Shown here: piece by piece, positions 26,907-35,655 of the stretch
Numbering within the stretch: position 1 is the first letter of the stretch
Layout: each line of letters begins with the position of its first letter
Origin: Chitinophaga sp. 180180018-3
Lineage (GTDB): Bacteria; Bacteroidota; Bacteroidia; Chitinophagales; Chitinophagaceae
Direction: 5' to 3'
Length of the DNA stretch: 64,000 nucleotides
Assembly (NCBI RefSeq): GCF_037893185.1
Contig: NZ_CP140772.1
Coordinates: 3,968,001-4,032,000, forward strand
The notes under the pieces: model-generated
What the model was told of the DNA's origin: nothing
What the model saw: only the letters and a program-made list of their open reading frames with translations
Databases searched by the model: none
Position numbers and translations under genes: made by a program

Positions 26907-29900
26907 TTAAAAGTTGGTGAATAAACCTATCGTATAAGAAGGAACAAGATGCCTTCTCGCAAAACTGCCTGTAGCAAGGCTGTAATCATATTTGTTCAGG
27001 CCTATGGTAGTCAGATTGCTGGCCTGCAGCTTCAGTTCGAAGCTGGAGAAACCAAGCCTTTTGATTTGTTCCACATTTCTGAAATCGTAAGAGAGGGTTA
27101 TATCGCGCAGTACGAAGTAAGCGCCATTCACCACATTTCTGTCTGCATTATTGTAAACATAAAAATGATAATTATTATACAACCAATAAGGATAAAGCCC
27201 CATAACATCTGTCTTCTTCTCATCGCCGGGATGACGGAAGTAATTTTCGCTTCCCTCCAGTGGCCTGGTATTATATATCGATGGCGCAGGTACTCTTGTT
27301 TTAAATCCTCCGTAATAATCAATCATACAGTACACGTAAAAGTTACCAATGTCTACCCGGTTGCTCAGCCCGGCACTCATGGAAGGGATACTGTTTCCAT
27401 TATACACCAGATCCCTGAACCCTTCATTGAGTGCGCCGTAACCAGGTTGTTTGATTTTCCCGTTCACATCGTACATCAACGGAAGACCAGTAGTATCGAG
27501 GCCTGCATAACGGTAGCTAAACATAGCGCCTACCGGGTACCCTACTACGTAGTTATTAGAGATAAATGAATAAGAATCTGCCTGGTTGTTTACATACAGG
27601 CTCAGCACCTTATTGGTGTTAACAGAAAGTGCAATACCGGTATTCCAGTTAAAACGCTTATGGGAGATCCAGTCGGCATGCAGGTTTAGCTCTACTCCGT
27701 TATTCCGGATAGACGCTGCATTCAACACCGCACTGCTGGATCCTTTAGTAGGATCAATCTGCGACGCAGCGAGCAGGTCTTTACTTTTCTTCAGGTAATA
27801 ATCGAGGCTGCCGTAAATCCTTCCAATAAACCGGAAATCCAGCCCAACGTTCAGATTCTGGGTCTGCTCCCATCGCAGTGCCGCATTCTGCATAGATGCC
27901 AGGTCCAGCGCAGTGGAAGGCGGGTTGGTTCTCAGGTTGGTGGCATAAGCCGCCACTATCTGCGGAATACTGGCTTTGGAGGTATTCCCGTTAAATCCAT
28001 ATGCTGCACGCAGCTTCAAAGCATCCAGCCATTTTGCGCCCTGCATAAAACGTTCCTGGTCTATATTCCATCCCGCTCCCAGCGACCAGAGCGGCTTGTA
28101 GCGATACTTCGGATCTGTTCCGAATAAATTCGACTGGTCGATGCGTACACTACCCGACAAAGAATATTTTCCGCGGTAAGCATACACCCCGTTAAAATAG
28201 CCCGATACAAAGCGATCGTCAGAATATCCCTTGCCAAATAAATCGCTGTAGTTCAGCCGCGGGTTTCCGCCGGCAAATGTAGATACCCAGTATCCTGTAA
28301 AAATCTTATTGTAGTCAACCGGCAGCTGCAATAATGTTTGATCATTATAACCAAAAACAGCGCTCTTGCTTGATTCATTGGTCACCTTTCTGTTTTCCGC
28401 GCCCAGAATCAGGTTAAACGAATGCTGGTCGTTCAGTATTTTATTATAGTCCAGCTGCGCTCTCAGCGTATAACTCAGGGTGTTATTGGTTGCCTGCCTG
28501 ATGTACCCGCCTCTCGGTATATTATAGATGATCCCGTTGGTTCCCTGCTCCGCATATTCGTTCACATACTGACGGGCCTCGGACGATTTTTCACTGGCAT
28601 AGTGTTTCAGATCTGCCCGTGAGTTTTCGTAGATACCACCGAAACGCAAACTGAATCCGTGTCCCAACTGATAAGTAAAGTTGGCAATGATCTTATTATT
28701 GACGGTTTTCGTAAGATCACTGATCTCGTTAACATCCACGAGCGGATAAGCCAGGTTATCATAAAGTCCCAGCTTACGGATAGAATCATTGAATACAGGA
28801 TTCATTCTCGAACCTGCGAAAACAGGCAGCGGATTCCCGTTCTTATCCTGGAAACGCTCGTACCCATAAACATTCATAAAATCAGGTACCGGCGCTGTCC
28901 TGTTTTGTGTTTCAAGGTAATCCGTAGTCAACTCCAATGCGAAACGCCTGTTGAACTTATAGTTTGCCCTGCCTGACAATAAAAAGCGGCTGTCGTTGTT
29001 ATTGATCTGCGATAAACGATCTCCTTTATAGTTCGCGGAAACATAATAAGTAGCCCTTTCACTGCCGCCGGAAAAATTCAGATCGTATTGTTGCGTAACG
29101 GCTGTACGCAGAAACAGCCGGCTATAATCCGCCGCATTATTGTACCCCCCCAACTCAGCAAACCTTTTCTCCAACCCACTTTGATTAATAAGCCCGGCAT
29201 TTCTGTCGAGCAGAATTTCGTATCCGGGTTGATAGTTATAATACCGTGTCTTATAGTAACTCCAGTCGACCGGCATATCTGTTCCGTCTTTGTAATTATC
29301 CCGCAAATAGTCCAGCACCGCTGTGTTAGGCCCGAGCCGGTAGGTGTTATACTTTTCTTTGCCGGTAAATCCCAGCGTAGTGCGGAAAGCAAACTTCGTG
29401 CGGCCAATCTCTGCCTGTTTCCGTTCTATGATCACCACACCGTTGGAAGCGCGTACACCATAAATAGTAGCAGCCGCTGCATCCTTCAGCACTGTCACTG
29501 ATTTGATTTCATTGGGATTGATAGCATCGAGCGACAATTCAGTAGGGTATCCATCCACCACTATCAGTGGTTGTTTGTTAGCGGAGATAGTAGATAATCC
29601 ACGGATCTGGAACAATGAGTTCCCTTCAAATTTCATGTCGTTATTGATCAGTACTCCCGGTAATTTATTCTGGATGCCCGACAAAAAGTCCGTACTGATC
29701 CGCGACTCGTATTCCTTTGTGGTGATAGACGCGATAGCACCTGTACTTTGTTCCGGGCGTATGCGCTGATAAGCCGTAGTCACTTCCACCGTTCCCAAAT
29801 TATGCCGGCCGAACTTCATGACTACGTCTTTCATATCCGCCAGCTCCTGAGCTTTCAGGGTAATAGTTTCGTAGCCCATGCAGGAAATGCGAACTACTGC

Positions 29901-30356
29901 ACCGGCTGGCACATTGCGTAGCATATAAGCACCGGTACTGTTGGTGATTACGCCGCCGGTGCTTACCTGTACGGTTACATAGGCCAATGGTGCTCCCTGT
30001 TCATTTCTTACTATACCCGCCAGATTTACTGCCGGCTCCTGAGGTAACAATGGTCCTGTTTTTACATAAACGACAACAGTGCCGGAAACACTCTTGAAAT
30101 CAAGAGCTGTTCCTTCCAGCATCTGTTGCAGGGCCTCCCCCAGTGGCTTATTAACACAATGGACACTAACGTCGTTCTTTCCGGCAACTTCTTCGGCCGG
30201 AAATGAAATTTTACATCCTGCCTGTTTGGCTGCTTCTGTAAGCAGGGTGGCCAGGGGTTGATGTTGCTTCGATAAACTGATGTTCTTTTGCAGGATCTGG
30301 GCATGACTGTACAGGCCATAGACGGCCAGCATCAGCAGCAGACATACTTTCCTCAT
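26907..30356 (-). CDS. SusC/RagA-type TonB-dependent transporter with STN domain
   Basis: 1149 residues. The signal peptide ends GLYSHAQ. An STN domain (about 35-95, TLLTEAAKQAGCKISFPAEEV) allows signalling to FecR. A carboxypeptidase-regulatory-like domain and the plug follow, with the SusC hallmark in variant form (QPLIVVDGYPTE, then ATIYGVRASNGVVII). The barrel ends SYTIGLFTNF. The operon order on the minus strand is FecR, SusC, SusD. With the divergent ECF sigma gene at 31537 it forms one signalling and uptake unit. Confidence 0.94.
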   Translation of the reverse strand: MRKVCLLLMLAVYGLYSHAQILQKNISLSKQHQPLATLLTEAAKQAGCKISFPAEEVAGKNDVSVHCVNKPLGEALQQMLEGTALDFKSVSGTVVVYVKTGPLLPQEPAVNLAGIVRNEQGAPLAYVTVQVSTGGVITNSTGAYMLRNVPAGAVVRISCMGYETITLKAQELADMKDVVMKFGRHNLGTVEVTTAYQRIRPEQSTGAIASITTKEYESRISTDFLSGIQNKLPGVLINNDMKFEGNSLFQIRGLSTISANKQPLIVVDGYPTELSLDAINPNEIKSVTVLKDAAAATIYGVRASNGVVIIERKQAEIGRTKFAFRTTLGFTGKEKYNTYRLGPNTAVLDYLRDNYKDGTDMPVDWSYYKTRYYNYQPGYEILLDRNAGLINQSGLEKRFAELGGYNNAADYSRLFLRTAVTQQYDLNFSGGSERATYYVSANYKGDRLSQINNNDSRFLLSGRANYKFNRRFALELTTDYLETQNRTAPVPDFMNVYGYERFQDKNGNPLPVFAGSRMNPVFNDSIRKLGLYDNLAYPLVDVNEISDLTKTVNNKIIANFTYQLGHGFSLRFGGIYENSRADLKHYASEKSSEARQYVNEYAEQGTNGIIYNIPRGGYIRQATNNTLSYTLRAQLDYNKILNDQHSFNLILGAENRKVTNESSKSAVFGYNDQTLLQLPVDYNKIFTGYWVSTFAGGNPRLNYSDLFGKGYSDDRFVSGYFNGVYAYRGKYSLSGSVRIDQSNLFGTDPKYRYKPLWSLGAGWNIDQERFMQGAKWLDALKLRAAYGFNGNTSKASIPQIVAAYATNLRTNPPSTALDLASMQNAALRWEQTQNLNVGLDFRFIGRIYGSLDYYLKKSKDLLAASQIDPTKGSSSAVLNAASIRNNGVELNLHADWISHKRFNWNTGIALSVNTNKVLSLYVNNQADSYSFISNNYVVGYPVGAMFSYRYAGLDTTGLPLMYDVNGKIKQPGYGALNEGFRDLVYNGNSIPSMSAGLSNRVDIGNFYVYCMIDYYGGFKTRVPAPSIYNTRPLEGSENYFRHPGDEKKTDVMGLYPYWLYNNYHFYVYNNADRNVVNGAYFVLRDITLSYDFRNVEQIKRLGFSSFELKLQASNLTTIGLNKYDYSLATGSFARRHLVPSYTIGLFTNF

Positions 30357-30403
30357 GTTAAAGGCGGTTTGGTTGATTTTTGATATGCTATAAGCGACGA
30401 CTA

Positions 30404-31387
30404 TTAAACTGTAATAGTGACAATGCTATCTGTGACTGTATATGTATATCCTAAAGTTGTACAAACGATATCCAGGATTTCGGTTAGCGGTTCTGTTCCA
30501 TTAAATGCATCCGTAATAGTTACCCGTTTGCTCTTATCTATTGGTTCATTGAATTTGAATGTAACCTGGTAGCGGTCCGACAGCCGGCTACATACCTCAT
30601 TCAGTGTCATATTATTAAACAACAATCCCTTTGCCAGCCAATCCGGCTGCCGGCCTGTATTAACCGGTACAGCTGTTTCAACAGGCATATTTTCTTTCAA
30701 TACCACTTCCTGTCTTTTAGTAAGGATAGCTAACTTTTTACTATCTTTTTCCACCCTTACCTTTCCACTGGAAACAGTGACAGTAACTCTACCTGAGGCG
30801 ACATCCGATTTGATATTAAATGCAGTACCTAACACATAGGTATAGATGCCAGCTGCCTTCACAATAAAAGGCTTCCGGGCATCTGTACGAATATCGAAGT
30901 AAGCCTCCCCCTGTAATGTCAGCCGCCTTTCTTTTGTATTGAAATCCGGCGCCGGTGAAATTGTACTTCCCGCGCGTAGTACCACTACCGAACTGTCGGG
31001 TAGCACCAGGTGCCGGTCATATCCCGTAGCTTCCTGCATTCCGGGAACCCTGGCCGATTTTAAATCAGCTACTGCATTTGCAGGTGCAGTAACAGCTGAT
31101 GGCGCCACGGCATTAAAATGCCTGACCATCCATAAGACGCCAGCCAGCACAGCTGCCGCAGCGATGCCGCCATACAGCCGGCGATACCTGGTTCGCTGTT
31201 CAGGTATGCGCTGCCGGAACTCCTTATATCTTGTATCAAGGTAGGCCGTATCATACACATCCCAACCGGGAAGTGCAGTTCCTTCTTCCAGGGAATCATA
31301 CCAACTGCGAAGCTGCTCCAGCTCCTCATCCGTACACCGCCCTGCTTTGTATTTTTCCAGCAACAACCTTAGTTCTTCCTCTTGCAT
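30404..31387 (-). CDS. FecR-family anti-sigma factor
   Basis: About 327 residues. It has an N-terminal sigma-binding part (LLLEKYKAGRCTDEELEQL), a transmembrane helix (about 80-98, YGGIAAAAVLAGVLWMV), the periplasmic FecR domain (LPDSSVVVLRAGSTISPAP and LQGEAYFDIRTDARKPFIV) and a C-terminal DUF4974-like domain (LLFNNMTLNEVCSRLSDRYQV). The ATG at 31387 is preferred over 31417 since the family begins close to this acidic helix. It is 47 bp before the SusC gene and divergent from its ECF sigma partner, which is less usual than the collinear order. Confidence 0.92.
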   Translation of the reverse strand: MQEEELRLLLEKYKAGRCTDEELEQLRSWYDSLEEGTALPGWDVYDTAYLDTRYKEFRQRIPEQRTRYRRLYGGIAAAAVLAGVLWMVRHFNAVAPSAVTAPANAVADLKSARVPGMQEATGYDRHLVLPDSSVVVLRAGSTISPAPDFNTKERRLTLQGEAYFDIRTDARKPFIVKAAGIYTYVLGTAFNIKSDVASGRVTVTVSSGKVRVEKDSKKLAILTKRQEVVLKENMPVETAVPVNTGRQPDWLAKGLLFNNMTLNEVCSRLSDRYQVTFKFNEPIDKSKRVTITDAFNGTEPLTEILDIVCTTLGYTYTVTDSIVTITV

Positions 31388-31480
31388 GTATAATCGATAT
31401 AGATATTGACGAAGCAAAAATGCGCCACCGTTACTCTCTTTTTAAATATTTTTTATCTTAATACAACATAAGGAGACTGA

Positions 31481-31511
31481 TTTGTTTTACACATATTTTA
31501 TTCTATCTTTA
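31481..31511 (+). promoter_or_regulatory. Candidate promoter of the ECF sigma gene
   Basis: TTTG (31481-31484), 19 bp spacer, TATCTTTA (31504-31511): one base off the Bacteroidota TTTG-N19-TAnnTTTG consensus. It lies 25 bp before the TTG start at 31537. Confidence 0.5.
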
Positions 31512-31536
31512 ACCCGAACAGAACAGGGGAATCACG

Positions 31537-32106
31537 TTGAGGTGCAACCAATCAAATACGACAGACCAGTCATTATTATCGCTTTGGGAAAAGGGCGATG
31601 AAACAGCATTCGAACAAATCTACCGCAGATATTTCCCGCAGCTGGTTACCATTGCTTACCATAAAACCAAAGATCGCTTTCTTGCCGAAGAGCTTGCACA
31701 GGAGAGCCTGCTGGCATTTTATTGCAAGAGAGATTACCACGTCAGTAACATTCCCGCCTATCTCCAGGTGATCCTGCGTCATAAAACATATGATCATTTC
31801 AGGAAGATGTTGATCGACAAACAACATGCGGAACAGGCAATCCTTGCGAAGCCAGCTTCAATAGAAGACACTCCTCACCAGCTATACCACTCGGATCTGC
31901 TAAAATCTCTGCACCGCCAGGTATTGGAACTTCCTCTGCAATGCCGTACTGTTTTCCTGCTGAGCCGCGAGAAACATATGTCTAATCATGAAATTGCAGC
32001 CACTCTCGGCATTTCAGTTAATACTGTGGAACAGCATATGCGCAAAGCGCTGAAAAGGCTGCGGGAAGGAATGCTGATGGCATTCCTGATGTGGGTAATC
32101 TCATAG
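31537..32106 (+). CDS. ECF RNA polymerase sigma factor (FecI-like), TTG start
   Basis: A 189-residue sigma-70 protein. Region 2 is FLAEELAQESLLAFYCKRD with NIPAYLQVILRHKTYDHFRK; region 4 is LPLQCRTVFLLSREKHMSNHEI with TLGISVNTVEQHMRKALKRLR. No ATG lies near the start; TTG at 31537 follows an AGGGGAA stretch by a few bases and is the likely initiator, since the next Met is inside region 2. It is divergent from the FecR-SusC-SusD operon and presumably controls it. Downstream lies a long non-coding stretch. Confidence 0.9.
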   Translation: MRCNQSNTTDQSLLSLWEKGDETAFEQIYRRYFPQLVTIAYHKTKDRFLAEELAQESLLAFYCKRDYHVSNIPAYLQVILRHKTYDHFRKMLIDKQHAEQAILAKPASIEDTPHQLYHSDLLKSLHRQVLELPLQCRTVFLLSREKHMSNHEIAATLGISVNTVEQHMRKALKRLREGMLMAFLMWVIS

Positions 32107-32258
32107 AAAATCAGAGATTAACAGCTATCCCATCCAAGAATTAGCGGCAGTATAAATAATCAGGTCAACTATTATCAGTCAACTATTCAAACAATATTTC
32201 TATTTTTTTTTATTTTAAAAAAAAACTCCTACTTTAGTCTCATTAAACCCAACTCCAC

Positions 32259-32381
32259 ATGAAATCAGCCCAATTTTGTTTGTCGGCCTATTGCCTGCTT
32301 GCAATAATCGCAGATTTACACTACAAAAAGGATGAGCTATCTGACGTACGGAGAACGATTCAACCTCTTATTAAACATTAA
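32259..32381 (+). CDS. Possible 40-residue peptide
   Basis: ATG at 32259 to TAA at 32381. The product begins with a hydrophobic stretch (MKSAQFCLSAYCLLAIIAD) and ends basic (DVRRTIQPLIKH). TACTTTAG at 32230-32237 resembles a -7 element. It has no GG leader and no recognised relative. It could be a chance frame or the remnant of a secreted protein. Confidence 0.2.
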   Translation: MKSAQFCLSAYCLLAIIADLHYKKDELSDVRRTIQPLIKH

Positions 32382-32702
32382 TAAACCCTTACTAAAACCT
32401 GTAGAAATCCAAAAAAAGACAATAATCCCGTGTTAATAAAATTCGCGAGCAACCCAAAGCGCTTCAGTACACAATTTTAGAAAGATATAGGTTCCCTGTA
32501 GTTTTAAAAAGCCCTTTTGGATAAAGTTCGTTAGTCATTGGGAGACACGCCATTCAGTATACTGGTAGCTAATCTGCCGCGAATTCTATTTCCCCTTTTT
32601 ACATAAGACGACGCCCTTGTACTATCCAAAGAAAAGAAGAACGTTAGACCTGTCTTAGCACAATATCAAATCACCAATGGTATCTCCATATAAGGAAAAA
32701 TA

Positions 32703-32861
32703 TTGAAAGGAAAAGTTCAGGAGAAGTTACAAACCCAGATTCCCGCTTATGCTGATAATTTGATCGCTACATCAGCCTTCGAATTGAAGGATTCGCATGC
32801 CGATACTTATGTTATACCCAGAATCTATCGACTTGCTATAGAAGTAGTTATCTCTGTATAA
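32703..32861 (+). pseudogene. Possible remnant of a decayed gene
   Basis: A 52-codon open frame starting TTG and ending TAA with protein-like composition (KGKVQEKLQTQIPAYADNL and IPRIYRLAIEVVISV). It has no ATG and the frame is closed just upstream. It may be a gene fragment. No family recognised. Confidence 0.2.
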
Positions 32862-32974
32862 TAGCATCAGTAAATAATAAAAAAAATTGCCGCACACATC
32901 TGCAGCATCTTCGCTAAAGCAGCGGAAAGGACATTATTTGCCAATCAATTTCCATAGCATCAAAGAAAAATAAA

Positions 32975-35326
32975 ATGAATAAACTGATAACAATGGTAGC
33001 AGCAGGCATAGTCATTATGTACAGTGGAGATTCATTTGGTCAATTTAAAGTTACCGGTAAAGTAACGGATACTACTTTTCATGCGCTTACATTTGCTACT
33101 ATTGAATTGTACAAAGATAGCCTCCGTCTCAAATCATCTGTGACAGATAGCGCCGGCGGGTATACCCTCGAAAATATTCAGTCAGGCATCTATAGCCTGC
33201 GATGCAGCTACCTGGGCAACAAACCATGGACGAAAGAAATAAATGTAACAAATGATATTGTAGTCAATATAACATATAGAACGAGCAGTAAAAACCTTGC
33301 TGGCATTACCGTTACAGGAAGAACTATTGAGCAGGTAGGCGACAAACTTTATTTCAATGTCGAAAACAGCATGCTGTCCAGGGGGTATAATGGAATAGAG
33401 GTTCTTCAACGTAGTCCCAAGTTGAATATTGGCCCGGATGGCGAAATCCTGTTGTCAAATAAAGCAGCTATCGTATTAATCAATGGCAGGAAGATGCCTC
33501 TACAGGGGGCAGCATTAAACACTTATTTATCCGGCTTAAATGCAGAGGAGATCAGGCGGATTGAAATACAGGATGTAGCCTCTTCTGAACAGGATGCAAC
33601 GTCTGGGGGCGGCGTCATTAACATTATTACAAAAAAGAATCCACATGGATTCAAAGTGATTGCAAAAGCATCTTACCTCTTTAGAAAGAACAGCTATAGC
33701 ACGGAAAACGGCGCTTTAAATCTGAACTATGGCACAGAAAAATGGGCGGTATATGGCGCTGTTAATTATAATAAAGATAAAGATTTGGGAAAATCCACCG
33801 GGGCTTTCAATTATAAATCCGGAGTTAAAAATAACAATGCAGAGGTATTTGATCAAAATGAAAAGAGCACGGATTATAGAGCAGGGATTATCTACTACCC
33901 TGATAAAAAACAAGAGACAGGTATTGAAGGCTATTACAATCAATACCACTCCAACTTTGATGGATATGGTACCCAGCAACTCGATCAGGTGGGATTACCT
34001 GCCATCAACAGTGAGATACACTCAATATCGGGGTCGAACGATTGCCTTTGGTACCTGACATTTAATTACGTCTATAAGACAGACGAAAAAGGCAGTAATT
34101 TTAAATTCATCGGCGATGTAGGCAACAATAAAAACCTACCCTATAATGACGTTCAAACAAATTACAGAAATGACGCGGCAAAAGACAGCCATGATCAATA
34201 TAATACTACGGCTCTTTCCAATTATTATACGCTGCAGATTGACTGGACAAAAAAGTTAGCAGGTAATTTCGACTTCCAATCCGGAATTAAATACGGAAGG
34301 GTGAAGAGAAATAATGAATTAATCTCCCAATATCTCGAAAATGGAAGTTGGATATACAATAAAAATCAGTATCAAAAATTTGACAATCAGGAAGGCATTC
34401 TTGCCTGGTATGCCAGTGCAAGTAAACAATGGCAAAAACAGTATTTGAAGATTGGTTTGCGGATTGAGAATACTGATATCAAAGGGTTAAATAAGATCAA
34501 TGATAAAAACGTTAAACAGAACTACACGAGGCTCTTCCCAAGTCTCTATTACAATTACAGCCTGAAAAACGATATGGGTTTCTCCATCAGCTACAAAAGG
34601 AGTATCACAAGGCCATTCTTCTCGGACCTAAATCCATATACGATTAAACAGAATGACTATCTGTACTTCATCGGCAATCCATATCTACAGCCTTTATATA
34701 TGGATGCAATAAGGATAGCTTTCGATTTCCCCCAACAATCCATTTCAATTTTTGCCAGAAAAACGACAAACACGATTCAGGGTGCCTATTATACTGATAG
34801 TAATCTGGTAAACTATTTCCAACCACAGAATTTCGGAAAATTTTGTGAAACCGGCATTGATTATACCTATGCCGGTAATATTTCAAAATGGTGGTATGCC
34901 AGTATAAATACGGGGGTTTTCTACAATTCTTTTGATGCCATTGATGGAGTAAACACAGCCGGATTGTCATTCTATAATAATATTTATTGCCAGTTCAAAA
35001 TTAGCAAGGCATGGTCGGTAGATCTATCTAACTTCTATCAGCATCGTTACAAAAATAAAAACCTTCTGGGAGAGCCCAAATACAAAACAGATCTATCCAT
35101 AAGAAATACTTCCATAAAAAACATCATTCTCACACTAAGATCAAGTGACATTTTTAATACCCGCATCGATGAGAACACTTCTTACTACAAAAACTTCGAC
35201 TCCTATTTCCGGTTAAAAAAACTGACGCGGTCATTTATGTTTTCTATCCAATACACATTCGACAACAAGAAAAAACTGAACACAAAAACTGTGAAATCAG
35301 ACAATGAAAGCCGGCAAAGGCTCTGA
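32975..35326 (+). CDS. Outer-membrane beta-barrel (TonB receptor-like) protein
   Basis: 783 residues. The signal peptide ends SGDSFGQ. A carboxypeptidase-regulatory-like domain (VTGKVTDTTFHALTFATIEL) precedes a plug-like domain (VLINGRKMPLQG and GGGVINIITKKNP) and a barrel ending MFSIQYTF. It belongs to the outer-membrane beta-barrel group common in Bacteroidota (OMP_b-brl_3-like), without STN domain and without the SusC motif. Codon use is more AT-rich than in the flanks. It is 80 bp before the RiPP precursor and on the same strand, so it may act in export, uptake or self-recognition of the peptide. That role is inference. Confidence 0.85.
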   Translation: MNKLITMVAAGIVIMYSGDSFGQFKVTGKVTDTTFHALTFATIELYKDSLRLKSSVTDSAGGYTLENIQSGIYSLRCSYLGNKPWTKEINVTNDIVVNITYRTSSKNLAGITVTGRTIEQVGDKLYFNVENSMLSRGYNGIEVLQRSPKLNIGPDGEILLSNKAAIVLINGRKMPLQGAALNTYLSGLNAEEIRRIEIQDVASSEQDATSGGGVINIITKKNPHGFKVIAKASYLFRKNSYSTENGALNLNYGTEKWAVYGAVNYNKDKDLGKSTGAFNYKSGVKNNNAEVFDQNEKSTDYRAGIIYYPDKKQETGIEGYYNQYHSNFDGYGTQQLDQVGLPAINSEIHSISGSNDCLWYLTFNYVYKTDEKGSNFKFIGDVGNNKNLPYNDVQTNYRNDAAKDSHDQYNTTALSNYYTLQIDWTKKLAGNFDFQSGIKYGRVKRNNELISQYLENGSWIYNKNQYQKFDNQEGILAWYASASKQWQKQYLKIGLRIENTDIKGLNKINDKNVKQNYTRLFPSLYYNYSLKNDMGFSISYKRSITRPFFSDLNPYTIKQNDYLYFIGNPYLQPLYMDAIRIAFDFPQQSISIFARKTTNTIQGAYYTDSNLVNYFQPQNFGKFCETGIDYTYAGNISKWWYASINTGVFYNSFDAIDGVNTAGLSFYNNIYCQFKISKAWSVDLSNFYQHRYKNKNLLGEPKYKTDLSIRNTSIKNIILTLRSSDIFNTRIDENTSYYKNFDSYFRLKKLTRSFMFSIQYTFDNKKKLNTKTVKSDNESRQRL

Positions 35327-35406
35327 CACGCAGTATAAAATAGTTGCAACGAAGGAGATTGCTGAAAATCCTAAAAAGAGTAAGCGTAGTTCAAAACTGA
35401 AAAAAA

Positions 35407-35592
35407 ATGAAAAACTTAAAATCCCTTGACAAAAAAGTGACCCCACTGAAACAAACAGAGTTACGTAAACTCAAAGGAGGTTTCTCTGCATTCGGCGGCT
35501 CTGTAAACGTAGTTAAAGAACCCGTAAATGTGAACGTGGATGTAGCTGCAGGACACCAATGCGCCTGTGCATGTAGCCCAGGATCAAATTAA
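35407..35592 (+). CDS. GG-leader RiPP precursor peptide (radical SAM target)
   Basis: 61 residues. The leader of 25 residues ends LKQTELRKLKGG, the pattern of Bacteroidota GG-leader natural-product precursors (TIGR04149-like). The 36-residue core starts FSAFGGS, contains alternating Val-Asn blocks (SVNVV, VNVNVDV) and ends HQCACACSPGSN with three Cys spaced by single Ala. Encoded next to a radical SAM/SPASM enzyme (63 bp) and a C39 exporter, so modification followed by leader cleavage after GG is expected. An in-frame TGA lies two codons before the ATG, so no longer start exists. The product structure is unknown; thioether or other Cys-based crosslinks are possible. Confidence 0.82.
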   Translation: MKNLKSLDKKVTPLKQTELRKLKGGFSAFGGSVNVVKEPVNVNVDVAAGHQCACACSPGSN

Positions 35593-35655
35593 CCCAGAGG
35601 CCGGTCTTAAGACTATAAGACCGGCCCTTATACCTTGACCTATAAACCTAATATT

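Larger units (their letters stand above)
32107..32974. other. 868-bp AT-rich stretch without a confident gene
   Basis: AT-rich with long A and T runs (for example 32200-32225). It holds two short open frames described separately (32259-32381 and 32703-32861) and many stops in all frames. It marks the left part of the AT-rich island. I see no tRNA-like fold, no direct-repeat att pair and no transposase trace. It may be decayed coding sequence. Confidence 0.5.
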
